Part shown: piece by piece, positions 33,118 to 39,273 of the stretch
How the letters are laid out: each line of letters opens with the position of its first letter
Position numbering within the stretch: position 1 is the stretch's first letter
Source of the DNA: a bacterium
Lineage (GTDB): Bacteria; Desulfobacterota; S145-22
Assembly (NCBI GenBank): GCA_027073795.1
Contig: JALTEW010000492.1
Location: 1 to 39,273 of the forward strand
Reading direction: 5' to 3'
DNA: 39,273 nucleotides
Position numbers and translations under genes: made by a program
The notes under the pieces: generated by a model
Told to the model about the DNA's origin: nothing
Databases searched by the model: none
Seen by the model: only the letters and a program-made list of their open reading frames with translations

Positions 33118-33300
33118 TTGAAGGCTTTAGGACACCACGTTTTAGCTGAATTCTATGGGTGCGCGCCAAATGTTCTCAAAACACCTTTGAAGAAGCCCTC
33201 CCCGCGTCGGGAATCGGTAACACCGACCTCATCAAGACAAACAGCATCCTGCCGAAGCATTCTCCTTGCTGTTCCAACATTAAATCAGCGAGACAGATGA
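33118..33300 (+). pseudogene. speD: Truncated, frameshifted remnant of S-adenosylmethionine decarboxylase
   Basis: The first residues from TTG 33118, MKALGHHVLAEFYGCAPNVL, match the N-terminus of SpeD (typically GxHxxAEFYGC). Then homology stops in this frame. Adding one base to the AAAA run at 33178-33181 would continue as NTFEEALPASGIG and ISLIKT-like sequence, so a frameshift fits. The essential pyruvoyl-forming serine segment (ESHxxIHTWPE) is absent. GGGGAA lies eight bases before the TTG. I infer a decayed gene; the aapP 3' end lies just beyond. Confidence 0.6.
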
Positions 33301-33311
33301 ATCCAGCATGC

Positions 33312-34088
33312 CTACCTTAGGATCTGGCTGAGAAAGAGTTTCGTGCGCTCGTGCTTGGGGTTGGAGAAGAAATCCTCCGGGTTGTTTGCCTCGACGATAC
33401 GGCCATAGTCCATAAAAAGGACACGGTGTGCCACACTCTTGGCGAAGCCCATTTCGTGGGTGACCACGATCATGGTCATTCCCTCCTTGGCAAGTTCGAC
33501 CATGACGTCCAAGACCTCTTTAATCATCTCGGGGTCGAGGGCGGAGGTCGGTTCGTCGAAGAGCATGATTTTGGGATTCATACAGAGGCTCCGGGCGATG
33601 GCCACCCGTTGCTGCTGACCACCCGAAAGCTGGCCGGGATATTTTTTTGCCTGGTCCGCGATGTGCACCTTTTCAAGGTAGTACATAGCGGTCTCTTCCG
33701 CCTTTTTTCTCGGGACCTTTCGAACCCAGATAGGTCCCAGCGTCAGGTTGTCCAGAATGGTCAGGTGGGGGAAGAGATTGAAATGCTGAAAGACCATCCC
33801 CACCTCGGCACGGATCTTTTCGATGTTTTTGACGTTGTTGGTCAACTCAACCCCGTCCACAATAATACGTCCCCTCTGATGTTCTTCCAGGCGGTTGATA
33901 CACCGAATCAGGGTGGATTTTCCCGAACCCGAGGGACCACAGATGACAATTCGCTCCTGCCTTTTGACGGTGAGGTTAATTCCCTGCAGTACGTGGAGCT
34001 CTCCATACCATTTGTGCAGATCGATGATTTCAATCATGGCTTCTGCCAAGGACTGTCGTTCAATATTCTTTTTTGTTTCCCCGGACAT
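33312..34088 (-). CDS. aapP: Amino-acid ABC transporter ATPase (AapP/GlnQ type)
   Basis: This cytoplasmic ATPase powers the general L-amino-acid transporter. Walker A GPSGSGKST is at 51-59, then QHFNLFPHLT (Q-loop), the signature LSGGQQQRVAIARSL, Walker B IMLFDEPTSALD and the H-loop VVTHEMGF. Length 258 residues is usual. AAGGA lies about seven bases before ATG 34088; the alternative ATG 34037 begins at MIEIIDLHKWYG. It is the last gene of aapJQMP, 131 bases after aapM, with an inverted repeat between. Confidence 0.92.
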   Translation of the reverse strand: MSGETKKNIERQSLAEAMIEIIDLHKWYGELHVLQGINLTVKRQERIVICGPSGSGKSTLIRCINRLEEHQRGRIIVDGVELTNNVKNIEKIRAEVGMVFQHFNLFPHLTILDNLTLGPIWVRKVPRKKAEETAMYYLEKVHIADQAKKYPGQLSGGQQQRVAIARSLCMNPKIMLFDEPTSALDPEMIKEVLDVMVELAKEGMTMIVVTHEMGFAKSVAHRVLFMDYGRIVEANNPEDFFSNPKHERTKLFLSQILR

Positions 34089-34155
34089 GTATGGTTCCTT
34101 CGTGGTTTAGAGTGGCAGCAAAAGGCAATAGCTAAAACATAAAAACAAAATCTTT

Positions 34156-34220
34156 ATGCCTTTGCGGCCTTGCGCGGAAATTGCCTTGGATTTCACAAGA
34201 TCTGGCTTTTGCAAAGGCAT
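34156..34220. repeat. Ten-base inverted repeat between aapM and aapP
   Basis: ATGCCTTTGC (34156-34165) and GCAAAGGCAT (34211-34220) are perfect inverted copies separated by 45 bases, and on the minus strand a T-rich stretch follows. The gap between them also has units like CTTTGCGGC/CTTGCGCGG. It could form a hairpin that sets aapP level or protects the aapM end. Confidence 0.45.
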
Positions 34221-35323
34221 CACGGTTGTTCCCCTTGGGAGAGCTCCCGCTCCAGTTTACGGCTGTAGTTGGACATGGAAAAGCATCCCAGAAAGTAGAG
34301 GATGGCGATAAAGATATAGGCTTCAGGGGAGAAGCCCATCCACTTGGGGTGTGAGAGAACAGACTGGGTGGTCTTCATCAGGTCCCAGAGGGCAATGATG
34401 ACCACAAGGGAGGTGTCCTTGAAGGCCGAAATGAGGATACTCACTGTGGGGGGAATCACAATTTTCAGTGCCTGGGGGAGGATGATGAGGCGCATGGTCA
34501 GAACATAGTTCAGCCCCAGCGATTCCGCTGCCTCGTACTGGCCCTTTGAAATTCCCTGGAGGCCCCCACGGACTACTTCGGCGATATACGCCGCGGTAAA
34601 CAGGATGATGGCTACCTGCGCGCGGAGAATCTTGTTGATGGTAACTCCTTCGGGAAGGAAGAGAGGAAAAATGATGGAAGCCATGAACAGAAGGCTGATA
34701 AGGGGAACGCCACGGATCAATTCGATATAGAGGATGGATAACCACCTGATTCCCGGCATTTTGGAGCGTCTCCCTAACGCAAGGACCACGCCCAGGGGAT
34801 AGGCAGCCGTAAGCCCGAAGACGGAGAGAAGAAGGGTTAGGGGAAGCCCGCCCCATTGGGTGCTTTCAACGGATGTAAGGCCGAAGATACCCCCCTTCAT
34901 CAGCGTCCCCATGACAAAGAGACCTACAACCCAGATATAGATCAGGGATTTTTTCCAGTGTTTATTGTTACTGCTGTAGTATAAAAGTCCAAAGAGCAAG
35001 AGCATGGCGATAAGCGGGCGCCACTGTTGGACGTAGGGATAAAAGCCGAAGATAATAAATCGGATGTTGGAAGTGACGACCGACCAGCAGGCACCGGCAG
35101 CCTTTTTGCACGCGTCCGCATGGTCAGGGCACCAGACACTGTCGATGAAGGCCCACCGTATGAATGGGGGGATGATTTTGTAGAATATGAAAAGGGTAAT
35201 AAGGGTCAGGAACGAATTAAGGTAACCATTGAACAGGTTTTTCCGTATCCAGCCGATGACGCCCACACTCGTGACAGGCGGTTTCAAGACTTCTGCCTGG
35301 ATTTCCTGGGTGTATTCTTCCAT
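34220..35323 (-). CDS. aapM: Amino-acid ABC transporter permease (AapM type)
   Basis: This inner-membrane permease, 367 residues, belongs to the polar amino-acid ABC family. An N-terminal region with extra membrane helices precedes the core permease with LSVFGLTAAYPLGVVLALGRR, LYIELIRGVPLISLLF and the EAA loop AAESLGLNYVLTMRLIILPQAL, where the ATPase docks. The length and N-terminal extension match AapM. ATG 35323 is preferred over the TTG at 35326; GGAAAGATAGG lies upstream. It follows aapQ after 7 bases. Confidence 0.9.
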   Translation of the reverse strand: MEEYTQEIQAEVLKPPVTSVGVIGWIRKNLFNGYLNSFLTLITLFIFYKIIPPFIRWAFIDSVWCPDHADACKKAAGACWSVVTSNIRFIIFGFYPYVQQWRPLIAMLLLFGLLYYSSNNKHWKKSLIYIWVVGLFVMGTLMKGGIFGLTSVESTQWGGLPLTLLLSVFGLTAAYPLGVVLALGRRSKMPGIRWLSILYIELIRGVPLISLLFMASIIFPLFLPEGVTINKILRAQVAIILFTAAYIAEVVRGGLQGISKGQYEAAESLGLNYVLTMRLIILPQALKIVIPPTVSILISAFKDTSLVVIIALWDLMKTTQSVLSHPKWMGFSPEAYIFIAILYFLGCFSMSNYSRKLERELSQGEQP

Positions 35324-35330
35324 CAAACGC

Positions 35331-36536
35331 CTATCTTTCCACGAGGGCCGCTTTTTTGTTGTACCAGTTCATGAAGGCAGAGGTTGAGAGGCTAAAGATA
35401 AGATAAACCGCCATAATCAAGGCAACCCCCTCCACCGCTTGGCCTGTCTGGTTGATACAGGTATTGGCAACAGAAACGAAATCGGGAAATCCGATGGCCA
35501 CGGCCAAAGAGCTGTTTTTGGTCAGGTTAAGCATCTGGCTCGTCAGGGGGGGGATAATGACCCGCATGGCCTGAGGCAAGATGACAAGGTTCAGCACATA
35601 AGGCGGTTTCAGCCCTAAAGCCATGGCCGCTTCCCGCTGCCCCTTGTTGACGGACTGGATACCGGCACGGACGACCTCCGCCACAAAGGCGGAAGTATAG
35701 AGAACAAGCCCTGTAAGAAGAGCGATAAATTCTGGGCTTAACATAATGCCCCCCTTGAAATTGAAGCCGACAAGGCGTGGGGCATCTATCTTGATGGGGG
35801 CGCCGGATACCAGCCATGTGATAAGGGGAAAGCCAAGAATCATTGCCGTGGACGTGATGAAGACAGGAAAGATCTTTCCCGTTTCTTCCTGACGCTTTCT
35901 AGCCCACTTTCTTAAGAAATAGGAGACCACACAGCCCACGAGGAGGGCGAGAAACATATACTTGTAGGTGGGGATGGAGGCTGGGATCGGCAGAGCTACC
36001 CCGCGGTTGCTTAGGAACAACCCCTTGACGGGATGAAGGGCCTGCCTGGGAGAAGGAAGGGTTTCGTAAAAAATCGCATACCAGAAAAACAGTTGAAGCA
36101 GAACCGGGATGTCCTGCATGACCTCGATGTAAAGCCCGGCAAGTTTTGAAACCAGCCAGTTTGTTGAAAGGCGGGCAATGCCGATAATGGTTCCTATAAC
36201 CAGGGTAACGATAATTCCAATAAAAGAAACCTTCAGGGTATTGAGGGCACCAACCAGCAGGGCCCGGCCATAACTGCTTGCGGCAGAGTAGGAAATGACA
36301 GATTCCCCAATCTCGAAGGAGGATTCCTTGTGTAAAAACCCAAATCCTGTGGCGATATGCTGCCGCTTGAGATTTAAGACGGTATTTGAAACGAGGTAGT
36401 AAGCCAGAAGACCTACCATGCAAAAAACCACGATCTGGTAGAAAACGGCCCGCTTTTTCGGATCGAGCCAGAAGGGGACCTTTTCGATTTCCCTGAGATA
36501 TGGGTTGGGGGTGAGATGTGTTTCCGATTTATCCAC
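35331..36536 (-). CDS. aapQ: Amino-acid ABC transporter permease (AapQ type)
   Basis: This second permease, 401 residues, carries an AapQ-type N-terminus (VPFWLDPKKRAVFYQIVV) and the core GALNTLKVSFIGIIVTLVIG, YIEVMQDIPVLLQLFFWY, and the EAA loop AAMALGLKPPYVLNLVILPQAM. Together with AapM it forms the membrane channel. The long periplasmic insert between the first helices is usual for AapQ. The start is GTG 36536. It follows aapJ by 96 bases, a gap that holds a hairpin. Confidence 0.9.
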   Translation of the reverse strand: MDKSETHLTPNPYLREIEKVPFWLDPKKRAVFYQIVVFCMVGLLAYYLVSNTVLNLKRQHIATGFGFLHKESSFEIGESVISYSAASSYGRALLVGALNTLKVSFIGIIVTLVIGTIIGIARLSTNWLVSKLAGLYIEVMQDIPVLLQLFFWYAIFYETLPSPRQALHPVKGLFLSNRGVALPIPASIPTYKYMFLALLVGCVVSYFLRKWARKRQEETGKIFPVFITSTAMILGFPLITWLVSGAPIKIDAPRLVGFNFKGGIMLSPEFIALLTGLVLYTSAFVAEVVRAGIQSVNKGQREAAMALGLKPPYVLNLVILPQAMRVIIPPLTSQMLNLTKNSSLAVAIGFPDFVSVANTCINQTGQAVEGVALIMAVYLIFSLSTSAFMNWYNKKAALVER

Positions 36537-36577
36537 TGTCGGTTGGCCTCATCTCATGAATCAGTTGGTTGCAGCGG

Positions 36578-36624
36578 CACAAAGAGAAAAGGCAGGCATT
36601 CCATCGCGTGGCATACCTGCCCTT
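36578..36624 (-). terminator. Hairpin/attenuator between aapJ and aapQ
   Basis: On the minus strand GGCAGG-AT-CC pairs with GG-AT-CCTGCC (36616-36621 with 36591-36596, inner pairs broken), and a T-rich tail TTTTCTCTTT follows. This is the usual place for a stabilising or attenuating stem-loop that lets the binding protein be made in excess of the permeases. Confidence 0.5.
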
Positions 36625-36632
36625 TCCATCGA

Positions 36633-37652
36633 TTAACGGAACGGGGCGGCGTACATCAGGCCACCTTTTGTCCAAAGCGCATTCAAGCCGCGTTTCAGTC
36701 CAAGGGCTGTATTGACGCCCACATTGCGCTCAAAGATTTCGCCGTAGTTACCTACCTGCTTGATGATGTTGTAAGCCCATTTGTTGTCGAGGCCCAGATC
36801 TTTTCCAAGCCCGGGTGTCACACCTAAAAAGCGCTTGACCCTCGGGTCACTGCTTTTGAGCATCTCGTCGACATTCTTTGAGGTAATTCCCAGTTCCTCT
36901 GCCTGAATGAGGGCCATGACCGTCCAGTTGACAATGTCATACCACTGGTCATCGCCATGCCGAACCACAGGCGCCAAGGGCTCCTTGGAGATAATCTCTG
37001 GAAGGAGCACGTAATCCTTGGGGTTGGGCGCGATGGACCGGATAGCCGCAAGCTGAGAGGAGTCGGAGGTAATCACGTCGCAGCGCCCGGCAAAGAAGGC
37101 CTTGTTGAGTTCCGAGGTCTGTTCGATGACCACCGGTTTCCACTTCATTCCGTTCTTCCGGAAAAAGTCAGCAGCGTTCATCTCGGTAGTGGTACCAGGG
37201 AGGACGCACACCGTGGCTCCGTTCAATTCCTTGGCGCTCTTGATGCCCAGTTTCTTGGGAACGAGGAATCCTTGGCCGTCATAAAAATTCACGTGGCAGA
37301 AATTGAGGCCATTCACGGTCTCACGGGTCAGGGTTTGGGTGGTATTCCGGCAGAGCACATCGATTTCCTTTGACTGAAGCGCCGGGAGCCGCTGGACGGC
37401 TGTGAGGGCGATGTATTTTATCTTGCTGGCATCTCCAAAGACCGCCACAGCGATCGCCTTGGCAGTGTCCACATCAAGCCCTTTCCAGACGCCCTTTTTA
37501 TCCGGCATACTGAAGCCGAAAACACCGCCATTGACCCCTACCTTAAGGTATCCCCTCTGACGAACATCCTGGAGCGTTCCTGCCATGGCTGTGACTGTCA
37601 TGGCAACAAATACCACGGCGACCAGTAAAGCAATAATCTTGAAACGTTTCAT
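36633..37652 (-). CDS. aapJ: General L-amino-acid ABC transporter binding protein (AapJ type)
   Basis: This periplasmic binding protein of 339 residues has a Sec signal peptide (cleavage near TAMAG) and the AapJ-type mature start TLQDVRQRGYLKVGVNGGVFGFSMPDKKGVWKGLDVDTAKAIA. Its later NRTTQTLTRETVNGLNF, YDGQGFLVPK and QTSELNKAFFAGRCDVITSDSSQL are typical of the family. AGGAGGGAG is four bases before ATG 37652, a strong site. It is the first gene of aapJQMP; the operon transcribes leftward into aapP. The ligand range is inferred from the family: L-amino acids. Confidence 0.9.
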   Translation of the reverse strand: MKRFKIIALLVAVVFVAMTVTAMAGTLQDVRQRGYLKVGVNGGVFGFSMPDKKGVWKGLDVDTAKAIAVAVFGDASKIKYIALTAVQRLPALQSKEIDVLCRNTTQTLTRETVNGLNFCHVNFYDGQGFLVPKKLGIKSAKELNGATVCVLPGTTTEMNAADFFRKNGMKWKPVVIEQTSELNKAFFAGRCDVITSDSSQLAAIRSIAPNPKDYVLLPEIISKEPLAPVVRHGDDQWYDIVNWTVMALIQAEELGITSKNVDEMLKSSDPRVKRFLGVTPGLGKDLGLDNKWAYNIIKQVGNYGEIFERNVGVNTALGLKRGLNALWTKGGLMYAAPFR

Positions 37653-37861
37653 AGCTCCCTCCTGTTACAGGTTAACAGTCAACATGGGGCACACGAAGTT
37701 CCCACACCCTTTCCCCTCGCCGATTTTTTCCGGCTAAGAGGTAAACACACCTGACGGCTGATTGAATAAGGAATCCGTTTGTCCGGGAACGTGCTTCTGA
37801 TGATCATGATGTTTTACATATCATAAAGATTTGGTTGTGTTCAAGTCCGACGGTTTCAAAA

Positions 37862-37941
37862 GTTTTGATGGTTTTTTGTGTTTTATCATTTCCCCCTCCT
37901 TTACTTTTTTAGCTTAACCACGAGGAAAGACCATCAAAAAC
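37862..37941. repeat. Inverted repeat GTTTTGATGGT/ACCATCAAAAAC upstream of aapJ
   Basis: GTTTTGATGGT (37862-37872) and ACCATCAAAAAC (37930-37941) form inverted arms with 57 bases between. Nearby are the palindromes TGATCATGAT-type (37801-37810) and an A/T-rich tract. The 409-base gap 37653-38061 is the shared upstream region of the aap operon and the rightward fusion gene; apart from these arms, no clear promoter was found. Confidence 0.35.
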
Positions 37942-38061
37942 GCCCTCACCATAGGAAACAAGTCAAAAAGCAAGGTGCCTCTGCCACTGGAAATTTGGGT
38001 ATTTTTCAGGTAATTAATCAGATATTCCTTAAAAGTGGAGACTGATCAGGAGGTAGCACAG

Positions 38062-39273
38062 ATGAAAATAGCAATTCTGGTGCCAACATGGGACACAAGG
38101 TCTTGGAATCAATTGGATCCGGGCAACGTGTTCGGAACCCTTTTCACAAAGATGTTGAAGGAAAGGGGGGAAGAGGTCACCCTTTTCCCTATTGGAATGG
38201 GAGATCGTCCAAGAGCACAGTCCAACTGGTATGTCTCTTCAACACTTCACGCCTTGCACATGTTTTTCGCGAAAGCGGAAGGGTTTGACCTCATTCATAA
38301 TCACTTGGGGCTTTTCCCCCTCCTCTGTAATCCTGCTCCCACGATTCCTGTTCTAACGACTTTCTATGCCCCTTTGACTCAGGAGGAAATCACCTTTATT
38401 CAGAACTCTCCTTCTCTGCTTTTCTATACATCTGCGTGCGGCGAACAGGTTGCTGAAGCCCCCACGTTCCTGCCTGCCGTTACCCCGGGCCTTAATCCTA
38501 CAACGAACGATAACGATTCATCTCCCGGCTCCCATCTCATTTATGCCGGTCCCATCCATCCCGATTACGCCGTTCATGAATGCATTGAGGTTGCACTGGA
38601 TACCCGATCGGAACTGTTCATCACCGGGCCTGTTGAGAATTCTATCTATTTTTCCCGCACAGTAGAACCCCTCATCGATGGCCGGCAGATAAAATATTCG
38701 GAAGAGTTCAGCAAAGACTTCTCTTCTGAGCTGGCACGGGCAAGGGCCTTTCTTAACGGTTTCAAAAAGGGATCTTCTCTTAACCCCTTGGTTTTAAGGG
38801 CGCTCGCACACGGTGTTCCCGTCATAACGGTCCCCTCCCCATGCCTGGAAAGCCTCATCAAAAACGGCGAGAATGGATTTGTCGTTGAGGATAAATCCGA
38901 GGCCATCCACGCCGTTCAACAGGTCAACTCCATTGACAGAGCCGCCTGCCGCGTCAAGCCCGAACAACACTTTAATATCTCCGAGATGATTGAACAAATG
39001 CTTTCTCTCTACAAGAAAGTTCATGCCCTTACTCGCCGGGAAGACCACAGACCCTGGGGGTATTACGTCGTCTTGGCAGACAACCCTGATCACAAAGTGA
39101 AACGCATCGTGGTATGGCCAGAAAAACGGTTGAGCCTGCAACGCCATAAACGGCGTTCTGAACACTGGCATATCGTCGATGGAAAGGCTATCGTAACCCT
39201 AAACGACAACACCATTCCCCTTGAGGCAGGGGAATCGGTGGATATTCCAAAAGGCACGGCCCACAGAATTCAG
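38062..39273 (+). CDS. GT4-like glycosyltransferase fused to type II phosphomannose isomerase cupin (partial)
   Basis: This frame is open from ATG 38062 to the window edge, 404 codons with no stop, so the 3' end is missing. AGGAGGT at 38048-38054 lies seven bases before ATG. Residues 1-~320 resemble a GT4 glycosyltransferase (MKIAILVPTW, FDLIHNH, LRALAHGVPVITV, KNGENGFVVED). Residues ~325-404 match the phosphomannose isomerase part of bifunctional ManC/AlgA: RPWGYYVVL (330-338), then LSLQRHKRRSEHWHIVDG and IPKGTAHRI, keeping the metal-type residues Q360, H362, E367 and H401. The GT4 part lacks the usual RxxxxK and EX7E residues (P164, D168/Y169, S238, R246). Role unknown; it may be a regulatory or noncatalytic sugar-binding module. 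Confidence 0.8.
   Translation, partial: MKIAILVPTWDTRSWNQLDPGNVFGTLFTKMLKERGEEVTLFPIGMGDRPRAQSNWYVSSTLHALHMFFAKAEGFDLIHNHLGLFPLLCNPAPTIPVLTTFYAPLTQEEITFIQNSPSLLFYTSACGEQVAEAPTFLPAVTPGLNPTTNDNDSSPGSHLIYAGPIHPDYAVHECIEVALDTRSELFITGPVENSIYFSRTVEPLIDGRQIKYSEEFSKDFSSELARARAFLNGFKKGSSLNPLVLRALAHGVPVITVPSPCLESLIKNGENGFVVEDKSEAIHAVQQVNSIDRAACRVKPEQHFNISEMIEQMLSLYKKVHALTRREDHRPWGYYVVLADNPDHKVKRIVVWPEKRLSLQRHKRRSEHWHIVDGKAIVTLNDNTIPLEAGESVDIPKGTAHRIQ

Noticed and set aside
33351..34142. 263-codon plus-strand frame opposite aapP
   Set aside because: It is the antisense shadow of a clear ABC ATPase gene and has no recognisable motif.
38088..38288. 66-codon frame, and a minus-strand frame at 38794-39171
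   Set aside because: Both lie under the larger frame from 38062 that runs to the window edge and has clear domain motifs.

Overview
The window reads as a chromosomal segment of a Gram-negative anaerobe, most likely a deltaproteobacterium in the broad sense (Desulfobacterota). Lipopolysaccharide and envelope genes (kdsB, lolA, a TolC-family channel) sit beside anaerobe-type enzymes: a ferredoxin-type 2-oxoacid oxidoreductase, a CooC nickel ATPase and radical SAM enzymes. The housekeeping set includes RNase J, FtsK, Hfq, MiaA, ScpB and RecO. The placement is an inference from gene content only. No rRNA, tRNA, CRISPR array, insertion sequence or phage gene was seen.

Layout. (1) 48-2484, plus strand: two radical SAM proteins of unknown substrate. 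(2) 2605-7574, minus strand: an XRE-cupin regulator followed by a four-gene 2-oxoacid:acceptor oxidoreductase, order gamma, GltD-like/ferredoxin fusion, alpha, beta. (3) 7907-10549, plus: TolC-family channel and lipoprotein membrane-fusion protein with no inner-membrane pump beside them. (4) 10721-15048, plus: TAXI-type TRAP receptor, fused TRAP permease and an FAD amine/amino-acid oxidase that overlaps the permease gene. (5) 15190-16279, plus: an orphan lipoprotein and a small membrane protein whose only well-placed start is ATA. (6) 16302-17685, minus: ArsR-type repressor and a ThiF/MoeB-type adenylyltransferase. (7) 17870-20606, plus: tightly overlapping miaA-hfq-scpB-rluB-unknown cluster, then a YihY/BrkB membrane protein. 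(8) kdsB on the minus strand, divergent from a long plus-strand run cooC-plsC-rnj-ftsK-lolA-mgtE-recO (23145-31586). (9) 31591-32937, minus: group II PLP decarboxylase, then a decayed speD fragment at 33118-33300. (10) 33312-37652, minus: complete aapJQMP amino-acid ABC transporter. (11) 38062 to the window end, plus: a reading frame open to the edge joining a GT4-like glycosyltransferase domain to a type II phosphomannose isomerase cupin.

How the genes work together. Two uptake systems (TAXI-TRAP with an oxidase, and AapJQMP near an amino-acid decarboxylase) plus a 2-oxoacid oxidoreductase fit an anaerobe that lives on amino acids or organic acids, though substrates cannot be read from sequence. 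The most unusual items are the glycosyltransferase/isomerase fusion with degenerate GT4 residues, the oxidoreductase with its NAD(P)-type flavin domain fused to the ferredoxin subunit, the ATA-start membrane protein, and the speD relic.
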